From Corynebacterium vitaeruminis (lineage in GTDB: Bacteria > Actinomycetota > Actinomycetes > Mycobacteriales > Mycobacteriaceae), in contig NZ_JVVM01000006.1 of NCBI RefSeq assembly GCF_001054325.1, positions 122,672 through 186,671 on the forward strand: a DNA stretch of 64,000 nucleotides, written 5' to 3'. Positions within the stretch are counted from its first letter, which is position 1. Every line of letters begins with the position of its first letter. Position numbers and translations under genes: made by a program. The notes beneath the pieces are model-generated. The model did no database searches, had not been told where the DNA came from, and saw only the letters and a program-made list of their open reading frames with translations. Shown here in pieces: positions 16,908 to 26,532 of the stretch.

Positions 16908-17843
16908 TTACAACGTGACGTCGTCAAGCGCGTTGCAAATTTGTGGTGGCAGGGTGAGTTGTTCGGCAGTGAGGTTTTCGCGCAGCTGAGCGCGGTCGCG
17001 GGCACCGACGAGAATCGAGGTGACGCCCGGCCGATCGCGAGCCCAGGAAATCGCTGCGACGGCGGCGCTGACTCCGAGGCCCTTGGCTGCGGTGGTAAGC
17101 GCGCCTGCGACCGTGACGCCGCGTGTGTCGAGGTAGTCCTGCACCTCTGCGTCGGCGTGTTCAGAGGCTGCGCGGGAGTCCTCGGGAATGATGTGCTGGT
17201 ACTTGGCAGTCAGCACACCTTGGGCGAGCGGGGCGCCGCCGATGAAGCCGAGCCCCAGGTGTTCGCAGGCAGGAAGCAGCTCAGCTTCAGGACCGCGTTG
17301 GAGCAGCGAGTACTCATGCTGCGCGAATACCGGCCCGATGCGGTCGGCTGCGGCATGAGTCACCGCTGCCTGCCAACCGCTGTATCCCCGCACACCGGCG
17401 TAGCGGACCTTTCCCGTGCGTACAGCCCATTCCAGGGTGTCGGCGACCTCTTCCGGTGGCGTTAGACCGTCCCAGTAGCCGGGCGACCAAAGATCAATGT
17501 GTTCGACACCGAGGCGTCCGAGTGTATCGTCGAGATCCTTTTGCAATGTCTTACGCGAGCAGTCCACGCGCCTGCCAACGGGTCGCTCGGGGTGTATCCC
17601 GGATGCGACCGAGAGCACCAATTCGTCGGCAACACCGCGCCGCGCGATGACAGTACCCAGCATGTCGGCAACGGTATCGCCACCATGGAGTGGGGAAGCG
17701 TCGACGAGGTTGCCACCGGCGTCGAGGAAGTCCGTCAGGATGCGTCCGGCTTCGTCTTGCCCAGTACCCGCACCCCAGGTGGCTGTACCCAGCCCCAAGG
17801 CGGAGACGCGTAAACCGCTGTTGCCCAGAATTCGTTGTTGCAC
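16908..17843 (-). CDS. Aldo/keto reductase-fold protein with degenerate active site
   Basis: A 311-residue protein with the aldo/keto reductase barrel (N-terminal LGNSGLRVSALGLGTATWG, later GKVRYAGVRGYSGWQ and QHEYSLLQRGPE). The usual tetrad Asp-Tyr-Lys-His appears as Asp48, His53, Ala80 and Gly122 when aligned by eye to the family pattern, so only Asp is kept. It may be a pseudoenzyme, a redox sensor or a reductase with altered chemistry. The frame is open to 17960, but the GTG at 17843 is preferred: the homology starts there and TAAAGT lies 7 nt upstream on the minus strand. It is divergent from uppP, as a related gene order occurs near uppP in other actinobacteria. Confidence 0.8.
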   Translation of the reverse strand: MQQRILGNSGLRVSALGLGTATWGAGTGQDEAGRILTDFLDAGGNLVDASPLHGGDTVADMLGTVIARRGVADELVLSVASGIHPERPVGRRVDCSRKTLQKDLDDTLGRLGVEHIDLWSPGYWDGLTPPEEVADTLEWAVRTGKVRYAGVRGYSGWQAAVTHAAADRIGPVFAQHEYSLLQRGPEAELLPACEHLGLGFIGGAPLAQGVLTAKYQHIIPEDSRAASEHADAEVQDYLDTRGVTVAGALTTAAKGLGVSAAVAAISWARDRPGVTSILVGARDRAQLRENLTAEQLTLPPQICNALDDVTL

Positions 17844-17850
17844 GATTTTT

Positions 17851-17856
17851 ACTTTA
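17851..17856 (-). promoter_or_regulatory. Putative -10 box for the aldo/keto reductase gene
   Basis: TAAAGT on the minus strand lies 7 nt before the GTG at 17843, with no Shine-Dalgarno. It fits a leaderless transcript and decides the start codon. Confidence 0.4.
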
Positions 17857-17970
17857 GGACACCCGTGTGCGGTGACGGGAGAACTCAAGAGTAAGCACGA
17901 GTGCGGGAAAGCTCCGCGGGAGAAGTTCCCGGTAGCGGTCGCGCTATAGCCACAACGCAAACCGGACGAG

Positions 17971-17976
17971 TAGCCT
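17971..17976 (+). promoter_or_regulatory. Putative -10 box for uppP
   Basis: TAGCCT lies 8 nt before the GTG at 17985, with no ribosome site between, which fits a leaderless uppP transcript. Confidence 0.45.
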
Positions 17977-17984
17977 ATACACCC

Positions 17985-18875
17985 GTGACTATCATGACGA
18001 CACTAAGCGCCTCAGCGGGTACTGCCGCCGATACCGCCGGCACCGGTATGACCTGGGCGCAGACGATCATCCTGTCCGTAGTGCAAGGTCTGACGGAATT
18101 TCTCCCGGTGAGTTCCTCGGGGCACCTGCGGATTGTCTCTGAGCTGCTGTGGGGCCAGGACGCCGGTGCTTCCTTCACCGCTGTGGTGCAGCTTGGCACC
18201 GAGTTGGCAGTGTTGGTTTTCTTCGCCAAGGACATCTGGCAGATCCTCACTGGCTGGTTTGCCGGTCTGTTCAATAAAGAAGCCCGCGGTTTCAATTACC
18301 GCATGGGCTGGATGGTGATTGTCGGTACGCTACCGATTGCCATCATCGGCGTGCTGGGTAAGGATCTCATCCGCGATAACCTGCGCAATCTCTGGATTAC
18401 CGCCACTGTGCTGGTGCTGTTTTCCTTTGTCTTTATCGCCGCAGAGAAGTTCGGACGTCGTGAGCGCAATTATGAGGAGCTGACCATGCGAGATGCCATC
18501 GTCATGGGTTTCGCGCAGTGCCTGGCGCTGATTCCGGGTGTGTCGCGCTCGGGCGGTACGGTGTCTGCCGGCCTGTTCTTGCACTTGGACCGAGAGGTCG
18601 CGACGCGTTTTTCCTTCCTGCTGGCCATCCCCGCCGTTTTCGCCGCTGGAATTTTTTCGCTCCCTGATGCGTTTGACCCTGCGGCGGGACAGGCAGCTAG
18701 TGGTGCACAGTTGGCCATCGGTACGCTGATTGCCTTCGTCGTCGGTTATGCGTCTATCGCATGGCTGCTGAAGTTTGTGTCGAACCATTCCTTCGCTTGG
18801 TTCGCCGCGTACCGCATCCCGGTCGGTTTGATTGTTATGGTGTTGCTCGGCTTCGGCACGATCAACGCTGTTTAG
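17985..18875 (+). CDS. uppP: Undecaprenyl-diphosphatase (bacitracin resistance protein)
   Basis: A 296-residue BacA/UppP family membrane enzyme that removes a phosphate from undecaprenyl (decaprenyl) diphosphate to recycle the lipid carrier for peptidoglycan and arabinogalactan. The two conserved motifs are present: [14 protein letters not shown] near the N-terminus and PGVSRSGGT around residue 183. Eight hydrophobic segments are visible. GTG 17985 or ATG 17994 may be the start; the promoter spacing favours the first. It precedes mshC by 18 nt on the same strand, as uppP and mshC are close in mycobacteria. Confidence 0.95.
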   Translation: MTIMTTLSASAGTAADTAGTGMTWAQTIILSVVQGLTEFLPVSSSGHLRIVSELLWGQDAGASFTAVVQLGTELAVLVFFAKDIWQILTGWFAGLFNKEARGFNYRMGWMVIVGTLPIAIIGVLGKDLIRDNLRNLWITATVLVLFSFVFIAAEKFGRRERNYEELTMRDAIVMGFAQCLALIPGVSRSGGTVSAGLFLHLDREVATRFSFLLAIPAVFAAGIFSLPDAFDPAAGQAASGAQLAIGTLIAFVVGYASIAWLLKFVSNHSFAWFAAYRIPVGLIVMVLLGFGTINAV

Positions 18876-18893
18876 TGAGGTAGTGAGTAGTTA

Positions 18894-20276
18894 ATGCATT
18901 CGTGGCCCCAACCAAAGGTTTCCAGTCTCGGCGATGCGCGCTTCGATGTGTTCAACCGCGCCAGCGCTAAGGATAAGACGCGCTCGCTTGACGACGGAAG
19001 CTCAACATCGGTACCCCTACGCCTCTACGACACCGCTGATCAGAAGGTCTCCCAGGTGGAAGCGGGACCGGAGGCAACCATGTACGTGTGTGGCATCACG
19101 CCCTATGACGCCACACACCTGGGGCACGCGGCAACGTACCTCACCTTTGACCTGATTTACCGTCAGCTGCTGGACAATGGACACTCGGTGCACTACGTGC
19201 AGAACATCACCGATGTCGATGACCCGCTGTTCGAGCGTGCGGAGCGCGATGGGGTGGACTGGCGCGAGCTGGGCACCTCGCAGATTGATTTATTCCGCTC
19301 GGATATGGAAAACCTGTCGGTGATTCCACCGCGCGACTACATCGGCGCCATTGAGTCCGTCGATGAGGTCGTTGAAATGGTCGAGAAGCTACTAGAGAAC
19401 GGCTCGGCCTACCAGCTCACCGATGACAAGTACCCGGATGTGTACTTCCGCAAGAATGCCACCGAGAACTTTGGCTACGAATCCAATTATTCGGCAGAGC
19501 AGATGGCGGAGTTCTTTGCTGAGCGCGGTGGCGACCCGGATCGTCCAGGCAAGGAGGATCCGCTAGACGCGCTGGTGTGGCGTGCTGCTCGCCCTGGAGA
19601 ACCAAGCTGGGACGCCCCCTTTGGTGCGGGCCGTCCGGGTTGGCATATTGAGTGCTCGGCGATTGCTACCAATCGCTTGGGTAAGAGCTTCGACATTCAG
19701 GGCGGTGGCTCTGACCTGGCGTTTCCGCACCATGAGTTCTCGGCGGCCCACGCTGAGGCAGCCACTGGTTGCACACGTATGGCCAGCCACTACGTCCACG
19801 CGGGCATGATTGCGCTAGATGGCGTAAAGATGTCCAAGTCGCTGGGCAACCTCGTCTTTGTCTCCAAGCTGATCGCGGCAGGCGTGGATCCGAGCGCCAT
19901 TCGCATCGGTGTGTTCGCCAGCCACTACCGCTCGGATCGCGATTGGTCGGACGAGGTGCTGGAAGCTGCCCAGACGCGTCACGAGACGTGGCGTGCAGCC
20001 TGCGCCGCTACCAAGAATGCCACCGATGAGAAAGCTGTGGCAGCAGCGGCAGCGCTAGTTGCCGATGTGCGCGCAAGCCTGGCCAATGACCTGGACACGC
20101 CGGCTGCTCTGGACGCTATTGATGCCTGGGCTGCACAGTGGTCGTCGACTGACAGCAACGAGGCCAAAGCTGGCGGAGCAGAAGAGGCCGCAGAAGCTGG
20201 CACAGTAACTGGCACAGTCGGCGCTGGCGAATTTGTCGCCGCCGCGCTGGACGCGCTGCTTGGCGTTAAACTTTGA
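18894..20276 (+). CDS. mshC: Cysteine:glucosaminyl-inositol ligase (mycothiol synthesis)
   Basis: MshC joins cysteine to GlcN-inositol with ATP in mycothiol synthesis. It is related to cysteinyl-tRNA synthetase but lacks the tRNA-binding C-terminal part. Visible are [14 protein letters not shown] (zinc Cys and HIGH-like motif), WHIECSAIA and KMSKS. At 460 residues it is longer than usual: the first 45 residues add about 20 more than the mycobacterial protein, and a Gly/Ala/Glu-rich insert (about 425-445) lies near the C-terminus. It follows uppP by 18 nt. The alternative CysRS is excluded by the mycothiol-type ITPYDATH motif and the gene context. Confidence 0.93.
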   Translation: MHSWPQPKVSSLGDARFDVFNRASAKDKTRSLDDGSSTSVPLRLYDTADQKVSQVEAGPEATMYVCGITPYDATHLGHAATYLTFDLIYRQLLDNGHSVHYVQNITDVDDPLFERAERDGVDWRELGTSQIDLFRSDMENLSVIPPRDYIGAIESVDEVVEMVEKLLENGSAYQLTDDKYPDVYFRKNATENFGYESNYSAEQMAEFFAERGGDPDRPGKEDPLDALVWRAARPGEPSWDAPFGAGRPGWHIECSAIATNRLGKSFDIQGGGSDLAFPHHEFSAAHAEAATGCTRMASHYVHAGMIALDGVKMSKSLGNLVFVSKLIAAGVDPSAIRIGVFASHYRSDRDWSDEVLEAAQTRHETWRAACAATKNATDEKAVAAAAALVADVRASLANDLDTPAALDAIDAWAAQWSSTDSNEAKAGGAEEAAEAGTVTGTVGAGEFVAAALDALLGVKL

Positions 20277-20278
20277 CC

Positions 20279-20686
20279 ATGAGCAACTCAGACATGTCTG
20301 CAGTCGAAGTAACGAAAGACAACATCGATAAACTAGTTGCCGATTTGCGCATGTTTGCCACCGGCAGCTACCTGCAGCCCGAAGAACGCGAGTTCTGGGA
20401 GCCACTTTTTGATGAATCAGTAGCCGACCAGGTCGGGGACGCCCTCCGAGAGGCCGCCGCTGGCATCGATCAGGCGGCGGCACTGGCCGTCGATAAGCGA
20501 GACGAAGCCGCAACGCAGGCGGTAGAGAACTGCCTGCAGCGGGTGTCGGAGATTGAGCATGCGCACGGCGGCTCGATTTTTGATGAGGAGCTCGACGAGA
20601 TTCTCGCCATTATCAATTCCGCAACGAAGGCTGTCGGTTTGGACTTGCCTGCGGTGAAGGCGGAAAGCTACTTCGGGATGGAATAA
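20279..20686 (+). CDS. Small acidic protein of unknown function
   Basis: A 135-residue acidic, mostly helical protein with no motif I recognise. It starts at an ATG two bases after the mshC stop, so it is probably translated with mshC. The central part is rich in Ala, Asp and Glu (REAAAGIDQAAALAVDKRDEAA). No signal peptide or membrane segment is seen. It ends 50 nt before metH. A structural or partner role cannot be derived from the sequence. Confidence 0.6.
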   Translation: MSNSDMSAVEVTKDNIDKLVADLRMFATGSYLQPEEREFWEPLFDESVADQVGDALREAAAGIDQAAALAVDKRDEAATQAVENCLQRVSEIEHAHGGSIFDEELDEILAIINSATKAVGLDLPAVKAESYFGME

Positions 20687-20736
20687 CCCAACCCAATTAA
20701 TTGCTCGGTTATGAAAGTAGACTAAGGTGTCTATTC

Positions 20737-23700
20737 ATGACTGAACGCCACTCTTCCGAGTTCCTCACCGCACTGCACAGCCATGTACTCATTGGCGATG
20801 GTGCCATGGGTACGCAGCTGCAGTCTTTTGACCTCGACGTTGACGCGGACTTCCTCGGTTACGAGGGCTGTAATGAGATTCTCAATGACACTCGCCCCGA
20901 CATCATCGAGACGATTCACCGGCGTTACTTCGAGGCCGGCGCCGACCTGGTAGAAACCAACACCTTCGGCTGCAACTTCCCGAACCTCGCGGATTACGAC
21001 ATCGAAGACCGCATCCAGGAGCTAGCGCACAAGGGCACCGCAATCGCCCGCAAGGTCGCTGACGAAATGGGGCCAGGACGCGAGGGCATGCGACGCTTTG
21101 TCCTTGGCTCGCTGGGGCCGGGCACGAAGCTGCCGTCTTTGGGGCACGCTCCGTACGCACAGCTTCGCGACGCTTACACGGAGGCCGGCCTCGGCATGAT
21201 CTCCGGTGGCGCGGATGCATTTTTGATTGAGACCTGTCAGGACCTGCTGCAGGTCAAGGCGGCGGTCAACGGCGTCAAGGCCGCTATGCGACAGGCTGAG
21301 AAGAAGATTCCAATCGTCGTCCATGTGACCGTCGAGACCACAGGCACCATGCTGATGGGCTCGGAGATTGGCGCAGCCCTGGCGGCACTGCAGCCGCTGG
21401 GTATCGACATGATTGGCCTGAACTGTGCAACGGGCCCGGACGAGATGAGCGAGCACCTGCGCTACCTGTCCAGTTTCGCCTCCATCCCGGTATCGGTGAT
21501 GCCGAATGCGGGTCTGCCGGTGCTGGGCAAGGACGGGGCAACCTACCCCCTGACCGCCCCGGAGCTGGCCACTGCACTGCGCGGCTTTGTTGAAGAGTTC
21601 GGTCTGGCAATGGTCGGTGGCTGCTGTGGTACCACGCCGGAGCATGTTTCCGCTGTTCGCGACGCTATTACCGGTGCTGGCGACTACGCCGAGCAGGGGC
21701 CTGCTGTCCAGGCAGCGCGCCCATCGACGGATCCGGACGCAAAGCCAATCGATGAGGTCGCCTCGCTGTACTCGGCAACCCCGCTAACGCAGACGACCGG
21801 CATCACCATGATTGGTGAGCGCACCAACGCCAACGGTTCTAAGGCGTTCCGCGAGGCCATGCTGGCCGGCGATTGGGAGAAGTGCCTTAACACCGCCCGT
21901 GGTCAGGTCACCGATGGCGCACACATGATTGACCTGTGTGTGGACTACGTGGGTCGCGACGGTCGCGATGACATGGCAACGCTGGCATCTCAAATCGCCA
22001 CCTCGGTGACGTTGCCGGTCATGCTGGACTCCACGGAACCGGAAGTACTGAAAACTGGACTGGAGCACCTAGGTGGTCGCTGCGCGGTCAACTCTGTGAA
22101 CTTTGAAGACGGCGATGGCCCGGACTCGCGCTACCAGCGCATTATGCGCCAGGTTGTCGAGCACGGTGCTGCCGTGGTCGCTTTGACTATCGACGAAGAA
22201 GGTCAGGCGCGTACGAAGGACAAGAAGGTTGAGATTGCCGAGCGTCTCATCGCCGACATCACCGGCACGTGGGGTCTGCGCGAGCAGGACATCATTGTCG
22301 ACTGTCTGACTTTCCCGATTTCCACGGGACAGGAGGAAACTCGCCGTGACGGCATCGAAACTATCGAAGCCATCCGCGAACTTAAGCGCCGCCACCCGAA
22401 CGTGCACACCACGCTCGGCCTGTCCAACATTTCCTTCGGTCTGAACCCGGCGGCTCGCCAGGTACTCAACTCGGTGTTCCTCAATGAGTGCATCGAGGCC
22501 GGCTTGGACTCCGCCATTGCCCACAGTTCCAAGATCTTGCCGATGAACAAGATCGATGACAAACAGCGCGAAGTCGCTCTCGATATGGTGTACGACCGCC
22601 GTCGTGAAGCGGGGCACCCCGACGGGGAGTACGACCCACTACAGGTCTTCATGGAGCTCTTCGAAGGAGTCTCCGCCGCTGACGCGAAGGACGCCCGGGC
22701 TGAAAAGCTTGCCGCTATGCCGCTGTTCGACCGCCTGGCGCAGCGCATCATCGACGGCGAGCGCACCGGTATCGAAGCCGACCTCGACGAGGGCATGAAG
22801 GAAAAGGAACCGCTGGCGATTGTCAACGAGGACCTGCTGCGCGGCATGCAGACTGTTGGTGACCTCTTCGGTTCCGGCCAGATGCAGCTGCCATTCGTGC
22901 TGCAGTCGGCCGAGACAATGAAGGCCGCGGTGGGCTACCTTGAGGGCTTCATGGATGCCGAGGACGCCACGGGATCCAAGGGCTCGATTGTGCTGGCCAC
23001 GGTAAAGGGCGATGTCCACGACATCGGTAAGAACCTGGTGGAGATTATTCTCTCCAACAACGGCTACACCGTCCATAACCTGGGCATTAAGCAGCCGATT
23101 GCCACGATTCTGTCTGCCGCCAAGGAACTGGACGTCGATGCCATCGGCATGTCCGGCCTGCTGGTGAAGTCCACTGTGGTGATGAAGGACAACCTGCTGG
23201 AGATTAACTCCGCCGGCGACGCCGCCCGATTCCCGGTGCTGCTCGGCGGTGCCGCGCTCACGCGCAGCTACGTCGAGGACGACCTGTCCGAGCTCTACCA
23301 CGGTGATGTCTACTACGGCAGGGACGCCTTCGAGGGACTGCGCATCATGGACGAGCTGATGGCAGCAAAGAAGGGCCTGGGTCCGGACGAGAATTCGCCT
23401 GAAGCCATCGCCGCCCGCGAGAAGAAGGAAGCTCGTCGAGCTCGCCGGGAGCGCTCCAAGCGCATCGCCGCGCAGCGCGCCGCCAAGGCTGCCGCCGAAG
23501 CCCCCGAGGTGCCGGAGCGTTCCGACGTCGCCAGCGATGTCCCTGTTGCAACACCGCCGTTCTGGGGAACACGCATCGTCAAGGGCCTGCCTCTCGACGA
23601 CTACCTGACCACTCTCGATGAACGCGCCCTGTTCATGGGACAGTGGGGTCTGCGTGGCACCCGTGGCAATGAGGGTCCGAGCTACGAGGAGCTGGTCGAA

Positions 23701-24396
23701 TCCGACGGGCGTCCACGCTTCCGCGCATGGCTGCAGCGCCTGCGGGCGGAAAACATTCTCCAGCATGCGGCTGTGGTCTACGGCTACTTCCCGGCAGTTT
23801 CTGAGGGTGATACCGTGCATGTACTACCGCTGCCTGCAGAAGGGGAGCAGCCTGACCCCACAGCGGAGCCAGTGGTGTCGTGGACCTTCCCGCGCCAGCA
23901 GCGCGGTCGCTTCCTGTGTATTGCTGACTTCATCCGCTCGCGCGAAGATGCCATCGCTACGGGGCAAACCGACGTTATGCCGTTCCAGCTGGTGACCATG
24001 GGTCAGCCCATCGCCGACTTCGCCAACGATATTTACGCCAAGAACGAATACCGCGACTACCTGGAAGTTCACGGTATCGGCGTGCAGCTCACCGAGGCGC
24101 TGGCCGAGTACTGGCACCAGCGCATTCGCTCTGAGCTCGCATTCTCCGACGGCACGAGTGTTGGCGCGGAGGACTCCGACGACACCCAGGACTTCTTTGA
24201 CCTGAAGTACCGCGGTGCTCGTTACTCCTTCGGCTATGGTTCCTGCCCGGATCTGACCTTCCGTAAGGGCATGATTGATTTGCTGCAGCCGGAGCGCATC
24301 GGCGTGGAACTCTCCGAGGAGCTCCAGCTACACCCAGAGCAGTCCACTGATGCGTTCGTGTTGTACCACCCGGAAGCCAAGTACTTTAATGTGTGA
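20737..24396 (+). CDS. metH: Cobalamin-dependent methionine synthase
   Basis: MetH (1219 residues) transfers a methyl group from methyltetrahydrofolate through B12 to homocysteine. Domains in order: homocysteine domain (about 10-320) with zinc ligands Cys230, Cys296 and Cys297; pterin domain (about 350-620); B12 cap and Rossmann domain with DVHDIG, Asp759 and the cobalt ligand His761; then the AdoMet reactivation domain (about 950-1219). A very charged Ala/Arg/Lys/Glu linker (about 885-930) joins the last two. The start at 20737 has AAGG 9 nt upstream; the earlier in-frame start at 20701 is not homologous. No B12 riboswitch fits in the 50-nt gap before it. Confidence 0.96.
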   Translation: MTERHSSEFLTALHSHVLIGDGAMGTQLQSFDLDVDADFLGYEGCNEILNDTRPDIIETIHRRYFEAGADLVETNTFGCNFPNLADYDIEDRIQELAHKGTAIARKVADEMGPGREGMRRFVLGSLGPGTKLPSLGHAPYAQLRDAYTEAGLGMISGGADAFLIETCQDLLQVKAAVNGVKAAMRQAEKKIPIVVHVTVETTGTMLMGSEIGAALAALQPLGIDMIGLNCATGPDEMSEHLRYLSSFASIPVSVMPNAGLPVLGKDGATYPLTAPELATALRGFVEEFGLAMVGGCCGTTPEHVSAVRDAITGAGDYAEQGPAVQAARPSTDPDAKPIDEVASLYSATPLTQTTGITMIGERTNANGSKAFREAMLAGDWEKCLNTARGQVTDGAHMIDLCVDYVGRDGRDDMATLASQIATSVTLPVMLDSTEPEVLKTGLEHLGGRCAVNSVNFEDGDGPDSRYQRIMRQVVEHGAAVVALTIDEEGQARTKDKKVEIAERLIADITGTWGLREQDIIVDCLTFPISTGQEETRRDGIETIEAIRELKRRHPNVHTTLGLSNISFGLNPAARQVLNSVFLNECIEAGLDSAIAHSSKILPMNKIDDKQREVALDMVYDRRREAGHPDGEYDPLQVFMELFEGVSAADAKDARAEKLAAMPLFDRLAQRIIDGERTGIEADLDEGMKEKEPLAIVNEDLLRGMQTVGDLFGSGQMQLPFVLQSAETMKAAVGYLEGFMDAEDATGSKGSIVLATVKGDVHDIGKNLVEIILSNNGYTVHNLGIKQPIATILSAAKELDVDAIGMSGLLVKSTVVMKDNLLEINSAGDAARFPVLLGGAALTRSYVEDDLSELYHGDVYYGRDAFEGLRIMDELMAAKKGLGPDENSPEAIAAREKKEARRARRERSKRIAAQRAAKAAAEAPEVPERSDVASDVPVATPPFWGTRIVKGLPLDDYLTTLDERALFMGQWGLRGTRGNEGPSYEELVESDGRPRFRAWLQRLRAENILQHAAVVYGYFPAVSEGDTVHVLPLPAEGEQPDPTAEPVVSWTFPRQQRGRFLCIADFIRSREDAIATGQTDVMPFQLVTMGQPIADFANDIYAKNEYRDYLEVHGIGVQLTEALAEYWHQRIRSELAFSDGTSVGAEDSDDTQDFFDLKYRGARYSFGYGSCPDLTFRKGMIDLLQPERIGVELSEELQLHPEQSTDAFVLYHPEAKYFNV

Positions 24397-24486
24397 TTTG
24401 TTTTTGGCTCCTGACCTGCGGTTTTAGGCCGCTATCTACTCCCGTATCTGTGGGCACTTTATGTTCAGTGCTAGGCTCCTCCGATG

Positions 24487-25392
24487 TTATCCCTGCGGTC
24501 GCACCAGCAACGTTTGCATGCTGCGACCAATAGGGCCATGCGCATCGTAGAGCTCACCCGCGGTCATACCGATTCCATCGGGCCCAATGGAACCGCGAGC
24601 GGTGATGCCAACCCAGCCGCCGTCTGCCGCCGACACACCCGACGCGTCCGGTACATCAGTCGAGTCAAGCTGCGGGAGCCGGTGCAGGTGAACTACTAAG
24701 TCAGTGTTCATAAACGCCCACTGGTGCGGGCTCAACGTGGCGCCGATGCCGTTGGCGGTATCGGCGACCTGCATGACCCGCTCCACTGCAGTCGGTTCCT
24801 CACCGAGCACGACCGGGTGCGGCGCACGTACCCAGTGAACCTTCGTTCCCGCCGGGTCCTCCGTCGCAGTAGCGCGGGCTTCAATCGATTCAATGTAGCC
24901 GCCATCCCAGTCGTCGGTAAGCGGGATGTACTCGGCGCTACTTTCCGCAGGCCCGGGCACCTGCTTGTCGAACGCACGCTCAATATCCCGCGTATTCGCG
25001 GTGGCCATCATCCATGCGGACGCGGTAGCAACTGGCCGCCAAGCACCCTTGACGTCGGCAAGCAATTCAGCTTCAACCTTGGCGATCTGCCGCCCCGGAC
25101 GAGACACCCAAGACCGCGCACGCAGCTCCGTGTAGGGCACAGCTGACAGCAGATCCACGGCGATGCGAGTAATACGCATACCCTCGCTTTCCAGACGACG
25201 ACGCTCCAACATGCGCGTCAGCAGCGCTGACGGCGGCGCACCGTGCTGAAACGGCCCCCACGCCCCATAGGTGAAGCTGGTGGGCATGAAGCGCTCGTAG
25301 CTGACTTCACCCTCGGTGACCGTCCCCAACGGGATGAAGTACGCCTCGGGACTGTCGATGGCCTGTGCGAGCGAATCTTCGGAAGTTGTCAT
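24487..25392 (-). CDS. Acyl-CoA thioesterase-like (double hotdog) protein
   Basis: A 301-residue protein of the TesB-like thioesterase family. The N-terminal half has TYGAWGPFQHGAPPSALLTRMLER, which resembles the helix-capped hotdog with the PxxxL segment, and the pattern RIAVDLLSAVPY continues the first sheet. The C-terminal half repeats the fold (PHQWAFMNTDLVVHLHRLP, then GITARGSIGPDGIGM). Such proteins hydrolyse acyl-CoA; chain length cannot be told. Its neighbours (metH and a HAD phosphatase, divergent) give no pathway hint. The ATG at 25392 is followed by a clean N-terminus. Confidence 0.75.
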   Translation of the reverse strand: MTTSEDSLAQAIDSPEAYFIPLGTVTEGEVSYERFMPTSFTYGAWGPFQHGAPPSALLTRMLERRRLESEGMRITRIAVDLLSAVPYTELRARSWVSRPGRQIAKVEAELLADVKGAWRPVATASAWMMATANTRDIERAFDKQVPGPAESSAEYIPLTDDWDGGYIESIEARATATEDPAGTKVHWVRAPHPVVLGEEPTAVERVMQVADTANGIGATLSPHQWAFMNTDLVVHLHRLPQLDSTDVPDASGVSAADGGWVGITARGSIGPDGIGMTAGELYDAHGPIGRSMQTLLVRPQG

Positions 25393-25548
25393 AGCGAGTC
25401 GATGCCTTTCATTCGCGCGGGGACACGTTCATACGGTGCTTCCATGCAGCACCTCCATATACTTTTCTTCCTAAAACTCTATCCCTTAATCCGGCGGTTT
25501 TGCTGACATAATCGCTAAATTCTCCCTTGCCTGGCATAGTCGCATGAT

Positions 25549-26232
25549 GTGAAAGCAATTTTGTGGGACATGGACGGCAGCCTCATCAACACCGAACCCC
25601 TGTGGGAAATTGCCACGTACGACCTCTCGGAATTCGTAGGTCGTCGACTGACTCCGGAGTTGCGCATGCAATGCGTGGGCAACACGCTCTGGGACACACT
25701 GTCGATCTGCGCCGATCATGCAGGACGCACGCTTGACGACGAGCTGTTTTCCTCGGGATCCCAGTTTGTTGAAAACCGCTTTACAGAACTGGTTCTAGAA
25801 CATGGAGTGGCGTGGCGCCCGGGCGTGCCAGAGCTTCTGGGACAGTCACGAGATGCTGACATCCCGGTGGTGTTGGTGACCAATACTCGTCGGCACGTGG
25901 CACAGCCGTGCATTGATGCCATGGGGGAGCAGCACTTCGCCGCCACGGTGTGCAGCGACGAGGTAGCCAACGGAAAGCCGGCACCGGATCCATACTTGCG
26001 CGGCGCAGAGCTGGCGGGCTTTGCACCGGATGAGTGCCTGGCCATCGAAGATTCCCCAACGGGGGTGCGTTCTGCACTAGCCGCCGGTTGCACGGTGGTG
26101 TGGAATCCGATGCCGGATGTAAGTGTTCCCCATGCTGATGTGGAGGCGTTGGCACCCCCGGCACGTTTTATTTCGGGCAATTTGGATACCTCAAATTTGG
26201 CCTTATTGCGGGCTGCTTTCGCGGGCGAGTAG
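25549..26232 (+). CDS. HAD-superfamily hydrolase (phosphatase), subfamily IA
   Basis: A 227-residue HAD phosphatase. Motif I is WDMDGSL at residues 6-12 with the nucleophile Asp7. Motif II (VLVTNT) is near residue 104, the motif III Lys lies in GKPAPDPYL, and motif IV is [10 protein letters not shown] helical cap lies between motifs I and II, as in beta-phosphoglucomutase-type enzymes. It starts with GTG at 25549. hisE begins 22 nt after its stop, so it may be cotranscribed with hisE-hisG. The substrate is unknown; a histidinol-phosphatase role is possible from context but not shown. Confidence 0.85.
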   Translation: MKAILWDMDGSLINTEPLWEIATYDLSEFVGRRLTPELRMQCVGNTLWDTLSICADHAGRTLDDELFSSGSQFVENRFTELVLEHGVAWRPGVPELLGQSRDADIPVVLVTNTRRHVAQPCIDAMGEQHFAATVCSDEVANGKPAPDPYLRGAELAGFAPDECLAIEDSPTGVRSALAAGCTVVWNPMPDVSVPHADVEALAPPARFISGNLDTSNLALLRAAFAGE

Positions 26233-26254
26233 ACGACATGGAACAATAGACCGA

Positions 26255-26518
26255 GTGAAGAACTTTGATGACCTGTTTGCAGAGCTAAAGGAAAAGGCAC
26301 AGTCGCGCCCCGAGGGATCGGGCACTGTTAAGGCGCTGGACGCTGGTGTGCATTTCCAAGGCAAGAAAATTGTCGAAGAGGCCGGTGAGGTCTGGCTTGC
26401 AGCTGAGCACGAATCTGACGAAGCCCTCGCAGAAGAAATTTCGCAGCTGTTGTACTGGCTGCAGGTGGTCATGGTCGGTCGCGGGCTGAGCCCCGAGGAT
26501 GTTTACAAGTATCTGTAG
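26255..26518 (+). CDS. hisE: Phosphoribosyl-ATP pyrophosphatase
   Basis: HisE (87 residues) hydrolyses phosphoribosyl-ATP to phosphoribosyl-AMP, the second step of histidine synthesis. The MazG-like fold shows [15 protein letters not shown] and [15 protein letters not shown], with the Glu/Asp metal ligands of the family. The GTG at 26255 gives the usual length; an ATG 132 nt upstream in the same frame would overlap the HAD gene and is not homologous. It precedes hisG by 14 nt, the conserved actinobacterial pair (Rv2122c-Rv2121c). Confidence 0.95.
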   Translation: MKNFDDLFAELKEKAQSRPEGSGTVKALDAGVHFQGKKIVEEAGEVWLAAEHESDEALAEEISQLLYWLQVVMVGRGLSPEDVYKYL

Positions 26519-26532
26519 GAGAAATCAACACC

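Noticed and set aside
20687..20736. Cobalamin riboswitch before metH
   Set aside because: The gap is only 50 nt, too short for a B12 aptamer, and no core motif is present.
22639..23820. Minus-strand open frame opposite metH (393 codons)
   Set aside because: metH is fully accounted for on the plus strand by homology; this frame has no motif.
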